Shown: positions 27,135 through 36,671, counted from the stretch's first letter. The stretch: 64,000 bases of DNA from Bacteroidota bacterium (GCA_009773165.1 WOUZ01000005.1:1-64000); one strand, 5' to 3'. The notes: a model not told the origin generated them from the sequence alone. Program-made: numbers and translations.

Positions 27135-28613
27135 TCAGGGCATTGGGACTCCTTCGAACCATTTATTCCAGATGGTTTCGAATGTGCCGTCAGCTTTCAT
27201 ATTGTTGAGATGATTTTGCCATTGCTGAACAGTGGTTGCGGGTGTGCTAAGCGAAAATGCTATGTAACCCTTAAAATCCAATGCTTCCATTTGTTGGGTA
27301 ATATCGCTCATGGGAATCCCATTTATATCAGCCAACCATTTCACACCCACATCGGTTAAAAGCAGCGCCTGAACTTCACCTGTAATCAGTTGATTAAAAG
27401 CATCCTGAGATGTTATTGCCGTTGCTACAATGTTAGAGAAGTTATTGTTTATAAGAAAATTGTGGGTAAACCAGCCATTTGGTGTGGCAATTGATTGAAG
27501 TGCTTTTGCTTGTTCAAGTGTTTCAATGTTAAGTCCCGAAGATGCCAAGGTGTAAAAATGGGATCTGCTTGAAGAAACCGGACCTACCCATTGAAATAAA
27601 TTTTCACGCTCGGGTGTGCGAGCGGTTGTAAAAACCGCACTGTTTGGCAGGTATTGTGCAATGGCATAGGCATCATTCCATAAACTCAGGTTAATCTTGT
27701 TTACATATCCGGTTCGTGTCTGTATTTCGTTTACGATATCAACAGCAGAGCCTTCTACTTTACGCTCAGCACCTTGTCCGGTACCAAAGTTGTTTGGGGG
27801 ACTTACTTCTGTAAAAAGCTGCATCGTTCCGGCCATATAATCGGAAGGCATTGCAGGTATATAATTATTCACGATTGCAACTGTGCTTTTATCCTTGATC
27901 ATTGTTTCGATCGCATTTTGAACATTGCTGACAACTGCATCCTCAACGTCTTTTGAAAAAGCAATATAATAATAAACAGTACGGTATCGTGTTATTGACC
28001 GAAGGTATGTCATATAATATCCAGGCGGAAGCACCGATGTCAAATGGTAAAAGTCGCTTGCTAAAAATCTTATTTCATCATTCATTAAGGCAGCCAAGGC
28101 TTCGTCATACGTATCAAAATAAACCAAATTGGTGAAACCAAGCTCTTCCAGCGTTATTGTCTCCATCCAGTTTCTCACTACTGCAATGGAGGGAAGCAGT
28201 TTGCATTCCTCAATAGGTAGAGGGAACACATATCCCGAGTTTCCCTTTTCAACTATTCCATACATTCCCTGACTTGTAGGACCTGCCCATTTGAAAAGGT
28301 CTTTACGTTCGGCAGTGAATGCTGTTGTCAAAAGTGCTTTGTTCGGTCCGGTAACAGTAGCATCATAGGCTTCCTGCCAGGAATCAGACATGCTCATCGT
28401 GTATTCAATACCTGTATTTTGAAGGGCTTGAGCAGCAATATCTGCGTCAATCCCAACAACTACGCCATCATTGGTAAAGAAGTTTGGCTTGAACTCAACA
28501 CCTGAAATTTGAATTGTTTTGTCATTTGGCTCGTCTTTTTTACAGCTGTTAATAGTAAAAAATGCTGCTAACATTAACAATGAAGCAGTAATCAGAATTA
28601 GTTTGGTTTTCAT
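27135..28613 (-). CDS. Lipoprotein with two tandem solute-binding (SBP_bac_3) domains
   Basis: Lipobox INSC is followed by KKDEPND. Two copies of the family-3 periplasmic binding fold follow, at about residues 35-255 and 265-490. Paired landmarks are DIAAQALQNTGIEYTMSMSDSWQEAYD with TTAFTAERKDLFKWAGP in the first, and DIVNEIQTRTGY with TTARTPERENLFQWVGP in the second. Single-domain versions feed amino-acid ABC transporters or sensor kinases. No permease or ATPase is encoded nearby, so this may be a stand-alone binding or sensory protein. The duplication inside one polypeptide is unusual. Confidence 0.82.
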   Translation of the reverse strand: MKTKLILITASLLMLAAFFTINSCKKDEPNDKTIQISGVEFKPNFFTNDGVVVGIDADIAAQALQNTGIEYTMSMSDSWQEAYDATVTGPNKALLTTAFTAERKDLFKWAGPTSQGMYGIVEKGNSGYVFPLPIEECKLLPSIAVVRNWMETITLEELGFTNLVYFDTYDEALAALMNDEIRFLASDFYHLTSVLPPGYYMTYLRSITRYRTVYYYIAFSKDVEDAVVSNVQNAIETMIKDKSTVAIVNNYIPAMPSDYMAGTMQLFTEVSPPNNFGTGQGAERKVEGSAVDIVNEIQTRTGYVNKINLSLWNDAYAIAQYLPNSAVFTTARTPERENLFQWVGPVSSSRSHFYTLASSGLNIETLEQAKALQSIATPNGWFTHNFLINNNFSNIVATAITSQDAFNQLITGEVQALLLTDVGVKWLADINGIPMSDITQQMEALDFKGYIAFSLSTPATTVQQWQNHLNNMKADGTFETIWNKWFEGVPMP

Positions 28614-28669
28614 AATTTATGTATTTATGGTGTTTTAAACCCGGATTTTCAACCTGTCAGATAATCACT

Positions 28670-28700
28670 CAAAAATACGATATTATTTACCCAAAAACAA
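28670..28700 (-). promoter_or_regulatory. Bacteroidetes promoter for the tandem SBP gene
   Basis: On the minus strand TTG (28700-28698), a 20-nt spacer and TATTTTTG (28677-28670) match the TTTG/TAnnTTTG pattern. The start codon is 57 nt downstream. Confidence 0.5.
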
Positions 28701-28736
28701 TTTACATAAAGAAGTAATTTTTTATTCTATGATACG

Positions 28737-28772
28737 AAAAAAAATCAGGACACCCTTGAAAGAGTAGCCTGA
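28737..28772 (-). terminator. Terminator after the T9SS Ig-like protein gene
   Basis: TCAGG pairs with CCTGA around an A/C-rich loop, and on the minus strand eight T follow. It lies about 105 bp after the stop at 28877. Confidence 0.55.
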
Positions 28773-28876
28773 AATTCTTTTATTCCAAGTTTAGATCCAT
28801 TTAGAGCAACAATCCTGGATTGTTGTTGCATTATAGTATCCCGGAAGATGCTAATACATAGTTAATTCTTTTTAAA

Positions 28877-30676
28877 TCAGTGTCTTATCACAATTTTCCG
28901 GGTGCTCTTGCTATCTTTTGAAACTACATTAAGCATATATATACCTTCAACCATTTCAGAAGTACTGAATGAATGAACTTGTCCAGCATTCACTTCTGCA
29001 TAATCCCGGGAATAAATAGCCCTTCCGGCAAGATCAGTGATGGTGAGGTTGACAGACCCATCAGCAGTATCAGCAAACTGAATGTTGATTAGGTCGTTGG
29101 CCGGAACAGGATAAACACTGAAATTAACAGTTTTGTTGTCAGAAATCGAAACCGGGTTTAGTGATGCTTCATTGGACCACACTTCTGTATAACCTGAAGT
29201 ACGGAGGCCAGTATTACAAGGACCTGAACGTTCGATGGCCACTATATAGGCTACGTCTCCCGATGGAGCATCGAAATCGGTGTACGAGTTGAAACTGGAT
29301 GAAATAGTGGAAATCTGCTGATAGCTTCCTGATCCTGATTTACGCAGAATTTTATAGGATGCAAAATCAAATCCGGTGTAAGGTGTCCAGATAAGGTTCC
29401 AGTTACCACCTACGCCCTGGCTTATTGTCAGGTGAATGGTCTGATGATAATCACCGGCAGGAAAAACCCTGTTTTCACTGTCAACAAATCCAATTTTATA
29501 TCTGTAAGGCCGCACGGATGGGTTAGAATCAAAGTCGGTGATAACAGGCTCATCGTTATAGGCAACCGTTCCAATCACCTCATAAACATTGGCCTGAGAT
29601 GACTCTCTGTAAACCAAAAAATCAGTGATAAGACCTGAAACAGGTTTCTCCCAGATGATAACATTCTGATTTGTAAGGCTGTCCACCGTCACCATACAGA
29701 TCGGAGTTTCGGGGAAAGGCATTATAGTAAAGGCCGCAGAGGTATTAATGGATGTATAAGCATATGAATCCCGGATACGAATGATACATTCATCTGAGTT
29801 CACATTGGGGGTATTCCACACATAACTCCCTGAATTTCCATTATTTATACCATTATTGATAAACGTCCATGTTAAACCGTTATTGGTTGAATATTCAAGC
29901 TCGCAATATTCTGAATATGGATTTTCAACCTCCCAGCTAATGGTTAGAGGGCTGAAGACATTCACTATTTCTCCGCCGGAGGGTGAGGTAAGAGAATAGA
30001 CAGGTATATTGCTGATCGTAAAAACTGTACTCAGAGTAAACTCTGAAGGATCCAATGCATTGTATAATTTCAGAATACATTGTTCAGCTGGTGTAGCAGA
30101 TAAAACAAGGTAGGTATAACCCAATTGAGCATTAATGTTTTGCGCTAAAGGGGTAAAGGTCTGTCCGTTGTCGGTTGATATTTCTGCATTGAGCAAAGTT
30201 ATCCCTGATTCATAGAGGTACCAGTTCACATAAGTGGGCGTATTAACAAAAACAACAGATCCTGTTGCCGGCTGATAAATAGTGATTGGAATTACAGTAA
30301 TTGTAAATGGAGCATCGCTTACATCACTAAAAGATGGGTTAAGAAAGTCAGAGATTTTCAACAGGGCATTCGTGGTGACAAAATTGGGAGCCCAAACCGG
30401 AAAAATGCCGCCATCTGGCGAGGAAGGAACATCGGCAAGGTAATACCAGTTATCTCCCCCATCAGGTGAAAAATGAAGCCGTAAATTACTACTTAAGTCA
30501 CTCCCTGACCAACTGACCTCTCTATAGGTCCCGGCAACCCAGTTTTCTCCACCATTAGGAGAAAGGAGTGTGATGGTCTGCGCCTGCCCGTTGAAAGACA
30601 CGAGTCCTGTCAGAAGCAATAACCCTATTGCAAATGACTTTAGTTTTTCTGAGAAGTTGTGGTAGATCTTTTTCAT
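28877..30676 (-). CDS. Secreted Ig-like repeat protein with T9SS sorting domain
   Basis: A signal peptide ending GQAQ is followed by three related beta-sandwich repeats of the kind LLSPNGGENWVAGTYREVSWSG, IYQPATGSVVF and SLTSPSGGEIVNVFSPLTIS. These carry STDNGQTF or STNNGLTW segments. Fibronectin-like domains follow (about residues 330-495). The C-terminus is a T9SS type A sorting domain (FSVYPVPANDLINIQF, then GRAIYSRDY and GIYMLNVV). It would be exported by the type IX system and attached to the surface. No catalytic domain is visible. Confidence 0.85.
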   Translation of the reverse strand: MKKIYHNFSEKLKSFAIGLLLLTGLVSFNGQAQTITLLSPNGGENWVAGTYREVSWSGSDLSSNLRLHFSPDGGDNWYYLADVPSSPDGGIFPVWAPNFVTTNALLKISDFLNPSFSDVSDAPFTITVIPITIYQPATGSVVFVNTPTYVNWYLYESGITLLNAEISTDNGQTFTPLAQNINAQLGYTYLVLSATPAEQCILKLYNALDPSEFTLSTVFTISNIPVYSLTSPSGGEIVNVFSPLTISWEVENPYSEYCELEYSTNNGLTWTFINNGINNGNSGSYVWNTPNVNSDECIIRIRDSYAYTSINTSAAFTIMPFPETPICMVTVDSLTNQNVIIWEKPVSGLITDFLVYRESSQANVYEVIGTVAYNDEPVITDFDSNPSVRPYRYKIGFVDSENRVFPAGDYHQTIHLTISQGVGGNWNLIWTPYTGFDFASYKILRKSGSGSYQQISTISSSFNSYTDFDAPSGDVAYIVAIERSGPCNTGLRTSGYTEVWSNEASLNPVSISDNKTVNFSVYPVPANDLINIQFADTADGSVNLTITDLAGRAIYSRDYAEVNAGQVHSFSTSEMVEGIYMLNVVSKDSKSTRKIVIRH

Positions 30677-30869
30677 TGTTTGTTTAATGTTTAAGTGTAA
30701 ACTTTAAACATAATTGTATGAAAAAGGTTCACTTGTAAATTATAATAGTTTTTAAAAAGTTTAATCGGTAAGGTTTAACTAGCGAACTTTGAAGATTAAG
30801 GTTAAAAGGTTGAGAAGTTGAATTGTTCGGCGACTCTTAGAGCATCACTCCCAAAAAAACACTGTCTTG

Positions 30870-30910
30870 TCCTGAAATAGGTTTACATAAAAAGTAAACT
30901 AAAAACAGGA
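30870..30910 (-). terminator. Nested inverted repeat after dsbD
   Basis: TCCTG...CAGGA encloses GTTTAC...GTAAAC. On the minus strand a T run follows about 9 nt later. It lies 40 bp after the DsbD stop. Confidence 0.45.
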
Positions 30911-30949
30911 TTATGAAACCTCAACCTTAACCTCTATTCGCTAAATAAC

Positions 30950-33415
30950 TTACTTAATGCTGTAAGCTGATTTTCCTTCTTTAAAATTCTTCACTCCCTG
31001 TTCGAGGAAGGCCACAAATTCATCAACGTTGAGGTTATAGGCGCGTGGCTGAACAAGCACTTCGTTGTTATGTCCCATCAACACATAGAAAGGCTGGGCA
31101 TTCACATTGAATTTGGTGATTTGGAAATCGGCATATTTGCGGCCGATGGTTTTCTTCACCTTGTTGTCATAGGTTGATATAACCCACTCATTTTGTGGCA
31201 ACTCTGTTTTATCATCCACGTAAAGGGCAATGATGAGGTATTCCTGTTGTAAGATACGCAACACACGCGGATCGCTCCATACATTGGCTTCCATCTCACG
31301 GCAATTCACACATCCGTGACCTGTGAAGTCGATGAAAATAGGTTTGTTGGTGGCTTTGGCGCAGGCAAGTCCCTGTTCGTAGTCGAAATAGCCCTGAAGA
31401 CCGTGAGGAAGGTGTAGCTTTTCGTGAAATTTGGGAGTCTCGCAAAGTTCATTTTGTTTGTTATCCTGACTAAAGTTACCGGTGGCCAGACTGCTGTTGT
31501 CGCGGATCATCTTATTCAGGTCGAAATCGTGGGTATGCATCGGGGGCATATAACCCGAAAGGGCCTTCAGAGGCGCACCAAACATACCTGGGATAAGATA
31601 TACCACAAACGAAAAGGTTATGATCGACAAAGTCAAACGAGGTACACTCAGATAAGGCACATCGTCGTCGTGGGCAAACTTCAGTTTTCCAAGCAGATAC
31701 AAGCCCATGAGGAAGAAAATAACAATCCACATGGCGAGATATACTTCGCGGTCGAGGATGCCCCAATGATAGGTTTGGTCGGCAACGCTAAGGAATTTGA
31801 GACCAAGGGCGAGTTCAAGGAAACCCAGAACAACCTTCACCGAGTTGAGCCATCCGCCCGACTTTGGAAGACTACTGAGCCAGCCTGGGAAGAAGGCGAA
31901 AAGTGTAAATGGCAGGGCAAAAGCCAATGAAAAACCAAACATACCGATGATTGGCTTCAAAACCTGTCCTCCAGCCGACTCCACCAGAATCGTTCCAACG
32001 ATGGGACCTGTGCAGCTGAATGACACCAAAACGAGGGTCATCGCCATAAAGATCGAACCCATGAAACCACCCTCATCGGCTTTGGCATCGGATTTATTGA
32101 CGATCCAGTGAGGCATGGTGATTTCAAACATCCCAAAGAAGGAAGCTGCAAATACCACAAAGATGATGAAGAAAAGAATGTTTGGAATCCAATGGGTGCT
32201 GAGCCAGTTGGCGATATCAGGACCTGCAACAACAGCAAGAATCGACCCGATAAGGGTATAAATAGCAATGATGCTAATACCGTAAACAATCGCCTGAAGT
32301 CGTCCTTTGAGCTTGTTTTCCTTGTCTTTCATAAAGAAAGAAACAGTCATTGGGATCATCGGGAAGACGCATGGAGTAAGGATAGCCGCCAATCCGCCAA
32401 GGAAGGCAAGGATGAAAAATCCCCACAAGGAGGCATTGGCACCGGTGATATCCGTAGTGTCAAGAGCTGAGGCAAGCTCTTCATTTGATGCAGATTCCGA
32501 AACAATGCTGCTGCCTTTAACCGGAATTGAAAAATCATGATAGAGCGCCACACAACCGGCATCATTGCATACCATATAGGCGATTTCACCACTTATAGTG
32601 TATAGCTCATCTTTTGCAACAATTTTTTGACGGAATTCCGCTTTCTCTTCAAAATAGGTTATTTCCATTTTAAAGATTTCGTCCATAGCTGTGATCCCGT
32701 TTTTTCCTTCGCTCATCGAACCTTCAATCGTAAAGGCTTGTGATGGGGCGAAACTGAACTCAGTTGGGAGCGGGCCATCTTCTGGAATTGTTAATGAATA
32801 AAGGTGGAAACCTTTGTCAATAGCAGCTTTGAAAACCAGGTCGAAAGTTCCGTTGGAATAATTTTCGATGGCATAAGTCCATTTTACAGGATCGAGTGGC
32901 CCTTGCTGAGCACCAGGACCTGTAGCTAGATTTGCTGCTGCAGTTGAGCCTGATGTTTCCGACTGAAGACGGAATGAGAAGGATTCCTCTGCAGGTGGAA
33001 GGCATCGGGTATCATCGCAACTCATGAACTCAACAAAACCTTTGATATCCAATGATTTACCAGGTTCAATTTTGACTTTTTGTTTAAAAATTGCTTCCTT
33101 TGAAAAGAATCTCAAGGTCATTTCAAAGTTAGGATCGTATTGTTCTACCGAGGGTGATTCACTAACCTTGCCTATTAATTCATAACCCGTTGATTTCTCG
33201 AAAGTGAAGGTGGTCGCAGGAGGCGACATGGGAATATCCTGGGAATACAAATGCCATTTTGGTTCGATATCGGCAATGAAAACAAGATTATACTCATCAT
33301 TTCCAAGATTTTCGGTCGAGAATCGCCATTTTACAGGCTCTAAAATCTGAGCTGTTGCGGCAAAAGAATAAAAAAACAGGACCAAAAGGCCAAAACGTTG
33401 AAATAGGTGTTTCAT
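30950..33415 (-). CDS. dsbD: Thiol:disulfide interchange protein DsbD with two alpha domains
   Basis: A signal peptide (ATAQ) is followed by two tandem DsbD-alpha-like domains (residues about 24-155 and 172-310), each with a Cys pair (C133/C138 in MSCDDTRC, C283/C288 in MVCNDAGC). The eight-helix CcdA-like core follows, with LTPCVFPMIPMTV and VSFSCTGPIVG. A C-terminal thioredoxin domain has GHGCVNCREMEANVW. The protein moves electrons from cytoplasmic thioredoxin to periplasmic thiols. Proteobacterial DsbD has one alpha domain, so the duplication is notable. ATG 33415 is chosen over an upstream TTG because it starts the signal peptide. Confidence 0.9.
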   Translation of the reverse strand: MKHLFQRFGLLVLFFYSFAATAQILEPVKWRFSTENLGNDEYNLVFIADIEPKWHLYSQDIPMSPPATTFTFEKSTGYELIGKVSESPSVEQYDPNFEMTLRFFSKEAIFKQKVKIEPGKSLDIKGFVEFMSCDDTRCLPPAEESFSFRLQSETSGSTAAANLATGPGAQQGPLDPVKWTYAIENYSNGTFDLVFKAAIDKGFHLYSLTIPEDGPLPTEFSFAPSQAFTIEGSMSEGKNGITAMDEIFKMEITYFEEKAEFRQKIVAKDELYTISGEIAYMVCNDAGCVALYHDFSIPVKGSSIVSESASNEELASALDTTDITGANASLWGFFILAFLGGLAAILTPCVFPMIPMTVSFFMKDKENKLKGRLQAIVYGISIIAIYTLIGSILAVVAGPDIANWLSTHWIPNILFFIIFVVFAASFFGMFEITMPHWIVNKSDAKADEGGFMGSIFMAMTLVLVSFSCTGPIVGTILVESAGGQVLKPIIGMFGFSLAFALPFTLFAFFPGWLSSLPKSGGWLNSVKVVLGFLELALGLKFLSVADQTYHWGILDREVYLAMWIVIFFLMGLYLLGKLKFAHDDDVPYLSVPRLTLSIITFSFVVYLIPGMFGAPLKALSGYMPPMHTHDFDLNKMIRDNSSLATGNFSQDNKQNELCETPKFHEKLHLPHGLQGYFDYEQGLACAKATNKPIFIDFTGHGCVNCREMEANVWSDPRVLRILQQEYLIIALYVDDKTELPQNEWVISTYDNKVKKTIGRKYADFQITKFNVNAQPFYVLMGHNNEVLVQPRAYNLNVDEFVAFLEQGVKNFKEGKSAYSIK

Positions 33416-33436
33416 GATGATGTGTGTCAGTACGCG

Positions 33437-33476
33437 CAAAATTAATCTTTAATGCTTATACGTCCGTAATTGGACG
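33437..33476 (-). promoter_or_regulatory. Promoter and possible operator upstream of dsbD
   Basis: TAATTTTG (33444-33437, minus) matches TAnnTTTG. The inverted repeat CGTCC-gtaatt-GGACG (33461-33476) covers the expected -33 position and could be a regulator site. Confidence 0.4.
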
Positions 33477-33571
33477 CACCGATTATGAATTATTAAGTTA
33501 AAGCAAGACAACGGACATTGCTTTGTGGTTGCTTCGCGGACACTATTTAGAACTATTTCTAAATTAAGGTT

Positions 33572-34909
33572 TCACTTTTGGGTAGCCTTCACTATTGCAC
33601 TCCAAACCCGGGTCGTGGATTCACTAACAGAAAACCGGCCATCAATGCGGTAGCCTATGAGCCATACAATAGATTTTTGGGCATCCTCCAATACAAAAAC
33701 AGCAGATTTTTTTGCCCGGGAAAGATGTATATCGGTGAGAAAATCACTTATCAGGCGACTTCCTTTCATTCCAAAAGGCTGAAAACGATCCCCATTCTGT
33801 ACAGGGCGCAAACGCAGTGGAAAATGCAACAGATCGAAATCGAGCAGGGCAACAGCCGATGGCTGTCGTAATGAAACCAATTCATTTTTGCTTATCAGCG
33901 ACATCTCAATCCCAAGCGGAGAGCTAACTTCCTGCGTTTCGCTGTAAATCATCACCTCCTGCGCATTTCCGTTTGGCTCAGCCTTAACCTGAATGAGCAA
34001 CCCTTCCCTACTCACCGTTAGTTGATGTGTTGCCGAGAAAAACTGAGCTCCTGGCTGTCGCTGCAACGAGTTTAAAATGGCTGCAATGTCAGTACCTTTA
34101 AAGCCAAAATCACCAATCAACGAAAAAAGCAAGGCTTCGTCTTTTTGTTGAAGATGTTCCCTGTTGATAAAGATATAACCTTCCTTTTGCTCTACTAAAA
34201 GGGCTTTGCTTTGGTTGGTCAGCTCCTCAAACAGCTGAAAATCTTTTTGAATGAGGTCGATACTCCTTAACAGACCTGCTTCAGCACCCGTTTGTAAGTC
34301 TTTGATGAGCGGCAAAAGCACGTGTCTGATTTTATTTCGCAGATATTTCGTTTCACTGTTGGATGCATCTTCCCTGTATTTCAATCCATTGGACAAACAG
34401 TATGCTTCAATTTCTGAGCGTTGGGCAAAAAGCAAAGGACGGATAATCTTATTATTCATTTCCCTCATTCCTTTCATGCCACGAATTCCCGATCCCCTTA
34501 TCAAGTTGATAAAAAAGGTTTCTACCTGATCGTCAAGATGATGGGCCACAGCTATCGCCTTGCAATCCTGCTCCTGACGCAGACGCTCGAACCATTCGTA
34601 GCGTAATTCCCTTGCAGCCATTTGAATTGAAACGCCAGATTCATTAACAACCTCAAGTGTATCAAACCTTTTGACAAAGAGAGGTATGTTCATTGATGAT
34701 GTAAGTTGTTTCACAAAAAACTCATCTCCATCTGAAGCATCGCCTCTGAGCTGAAAATTACAATGAGCGGCAACAACCTGATAACCAATTTTTTGCAACA
34801 TATGAAGCATCACAACTGAATCCATTCCACCACTTAAGCCAACAAGAATTCTTGCATCGTCGGCGATGAGTTGATGTCTGTGAATAAATTCTTTGAGGCG
34901 CTCTATCAT
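33572..34909 (-). CDS. tilS: tRNA(Ile)-lysidine synthase
   Basis: About 445 residues. The PP-loop ATPase motif SGGMDS is at residues 26-31. The TilS core follows, with HHLDDQVETFFINLIRGSGIRGMKGM and KYREDASNSETKYLRNKIRH. The C-terminal TilS domains end with RPVQNGDRFQPFGMKGSRLISDFL. The enzyme makes lysidine at the wobble base of the AUA-reading tRNA-Ile and is essential. ATG 34909 is supported by a promoter 5 bp upstream; an earlier ATG (34924) and a TTG lie inside that promoter. Confidence 0.93.
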   Translation of the reverse strand: MIERLKEFIHRHQLIADDARILVGLSGGMDSVVMLHMLQKIGYQVVAAHCNFQLRGDASDGDEFFVKQLTSSMNIPLFVKRFDTLEVVNESGVSIQMAARELRYEWFERLRQEQDCKAIAVAHHLDDQVETFFINLIRGSGIRGMKGMREMNNKIIRPLLFAQRSEIEAYCLSNGLKYREDASNSETKYLRNKIRHVLLPLIKDLQTGAEAGLLRSIDLIQKDFQLFEELTNQSKALLVEQKEGYIFINREHLQQKDEALLFSLIGDFGFKGTDIAAILNSLQRQPGAQFFSATHQLTVSREGLLIQVKAEPNGNAQEVMIYSETQEVSSPLGIEMSLISKNELVSLRQPSAVALLDFDLLHFPLRLRPVQNGDRFQPFGMKGSRLISDFLTDIHLSRAKKSAVFVLEDAQKSIVWLIGYRIDGRFSVSESTTRVWSAIVKATQK

Positions 34910-34913
34910 ACAA

Positions 34914-34945
34914 CAAAAATACATGGATTTGAGCCTGAGCAAAAA
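34914..34945 (-). promoter_or_regulatory. tilS promoter
   Basis: On the minus strand TTTTTG (34945-34940), 18 nt, then TATTTTTG (34921-34914). The ATG at 34909 follows 4 nt later, so the transcript may be nearly leaderless. Confidence 0.5.
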
Positions 34946-35054
34946 CAATCCCAAAGTTTTAGGAAAAACTTTAACAATTAATCGTTAAAGTCAGAAAATG
35001 AATGCTACAATTTTTGATTTTTAACTAGTGGAATGGATTGAAATTTCTGCAGCA

Positions 35055-35549
35055 TTAATGAATAATTTCCCATTTCGGACAACTGTAATAATCAATTTGA
35101 TTTTGGGATTCAGGAAAACGGCCACAGTTGAAGTAGCGCCAGTAAAGTGAGCCATAGAATAAACACTGGTGCTTCTCATCTATGAATGGACAATCACGCA
35201 TACTGCAGCATCGCGAACATCCATTGCATGACCCGTCTAAAATTGGCCAGTCGTTTCTGATTCTTACCTTGCTAAGATCGGGGGCTGACATGGGTGCAGA
35301 TGCAAATTGAACAGGGAATGCCTGCCGATAGGTTTTGTTTGTGATTACATCATAAACAAAACTGTAAGTGAACGTGATCATAGATAAAAGTAATTTTTTG
35401 TTCGTTCCGACACGTAAATCACGGGCAAAAAACCAGGCATAAAGAGGATATAAAATAATAAGACTTAACCCTCCGGTCAGCAGAAGAAGCAGAAATAAAA
35501 TGTAAAACGAAATCCGAACCGAAACCCAATAAATCTTACGCATAATCAT
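35055..35549 (-). CDS. Membrane protein with C-terminal Cys cluster (YkgJ-like)
   Basis: A 164-residue protein with one long or two short N-terminal hydrophobic segments (ISFYILFLLLLLTGGLSLIILYPLY). The soluble tail carries a dense Cys motif: CNGCSRCCSMRDCPF, then HQCLFYG, FNCGRFP and YSCPKW. This resembles YkgJ/UPF0153 proteins, which are thought to bind an Fe-S cluster or zinc. An in-frame ATG two codons later is also possible. It follows the CPBP protein gene by 6 bp, so the two are co-transcribed. Function unknown. Confidence 0.65.
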   Translation of the reverse strand: MIMRKIYWVSVRISFYILFLLLLLTGGLSLIILYPLYAWFFARDLRVGTNKKLLLSMITFTYSFVYDVITNKTYRQAFPVQFASAPMSAPDLSKVRIRNDWPILDGSCNGCSRCCSMRDCPFIDEKHQCLFYGSLYWRYFNCGRFPESQNQIDYYSCPKWEIIH

Positions 35550-35555
35550 TGTGTG

Positions 35556-36476
35556 TTAAAAAAATGTCCAATATCCCATCAAGCCGGCTGCGTTACCTAC
35601 CAAAAAATGAGATAGGCTCACGCCAACAAGCGTCTTGTGCCGTTCATACATCCATCCCCACAACAAACTTGTTAGCAAAGCTGAAAAGCTTAGCGCAATG
35701 GAATGACTCATATGGAGGGCCCCAAAAAGAAAAGAGGTAACCAAAACAGCCAGCAAACCACTGTGTTTACCGGGTAAAAGCAAACTTAAACTCCCCTGCA
35801 TAGTGCCACGGGCAATAAATTCCTGCATAGGAGCAACAAGCAAATAGGTAATATAAGTGATGCCAAAATATCCAAAATTAAAGATAGTAGTCTCAGAAAA
35901 CAGCGATGATCCCGATTGAATCATATAGTATTTAAATGCTGCCAGCATCCCGATCACCACAGCAGAAACGACCACCGACTCGATAACTGATCGCTTCCAG
36001 CCCGTGAACGTAACGCCAAATTCTTTCAAAGGCAGGCGCATCAAACGGATGAAAAGTATCACGATACCCAGCGTGATTACTTCAACAACCCGTGAAGAGT
36101 ATTCCCTTATCTGATTGATATTGGGTAGATTACATATAGCTTGTGATTCGAGAAAACCCAGTACAAAAATGTAGAATGTGGTTAACAGAACGGTACTTAT
36201 GAAAATGATACTCAGCTGTGAGCGCAGCTTAACAAGCAATTCCACTTTTGACTTTTCTTCTTTCAGTTTCTCGATCGTTTGTTCCAAGGCAAATTCCCGT
36301 GCTTCCACTTTCACTACCATCATTCCAAATGTCTCAGCAAGATCGGCTACCTCTGGTGAATGTGATGTTGAATCGGTTAATGAAAAAATCTGTTTAACAT
36401 TTTCGTAGGACCCGGCAATGACTTCCTTGGCGTGACCTGTTAATGCTACAATGGCAGAACGAATGTCTTCATTCAT
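35556..36476 (-). CDS. CPBP-family intramembrane protein with coiled-coil N-terminus
   Basis: About 306 residues. A cytoplasmic helical region comes first (about 1-85, with heptad-like EQTIEKLKEEKSKVELLVKL). It is followed by roughly seven membrane helices of the CPBP/Rce1 fold. Motif 1 is QEFIAR, so the first Glu of the usual EExxxR is Gln. Motif 2 is FGALH and motif 3 is HFLVGN. The altered first motif may reduce or change protease activity. The frame stays open upstream with a possible TTG at 36524; ATG 36476 is preferred. The Cys-cluster protein follows at 6 bp. Confidence 0.8.
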   Translation of the reverse strand: MNEDIRSAIVALTGHAKEVIAGSYENVKQIFSLTDSTSHSPEVADLAETFGMMVVKVEAREFALEQTIEKLKEEKSKVELLVKLRSQLSIIFISTVLLTTFYIFVLGFLESQAICNLPNINQIREYSSRVVEVITLGIVILFIRLMRLPLKEFGVTFTGWKRSVIESVVVSAVVIGMLAAFKYYMIQSGSSLFSETTIFNFGYFGITYITYLLVAPMQEFIARGTMQGSLSLLLPGKHSGLLAVLVTSFLFGALHMSHSIALSFSALLTSLLWGWMYERHKTLVGVSLSHFLVGNAAGLMGYWTFF

Positions 36477-36663
36477 ATTCCCTGGATTATCCAACAAATA
36501 TAAAAAGTCTTTTCCGTTACTCAAACATTCAACTTCAAAAAAGCACCACCATTTTGAGGATATTTTTTACATAAAAATTCTCCCGAAGATGAAACAAAAG
36601 ATTTTAAGGCAAGAGATGCAAATAAATACAACAACTCCATTCAATAGCTTATTTTCGCAGTCC

Positions 36664-36671
36664 TAGTTTTG
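36664..36671 (+). promoter_or_regulatory. Candidate -7 element just before mobA
   Basis: TAGTTTTG matches TAnnTTTG and lies 4 nt before the mobA ATG, as with tilS. No convincing -33 element was seen. Confidence 0.3.

Noticed and set aside
31424-32540. Long plus-strand frames inside dsbD (up to 168 codons)
   Set aside because: They are antisense to a well-conserved gene and contain no recognisable domain or start context.
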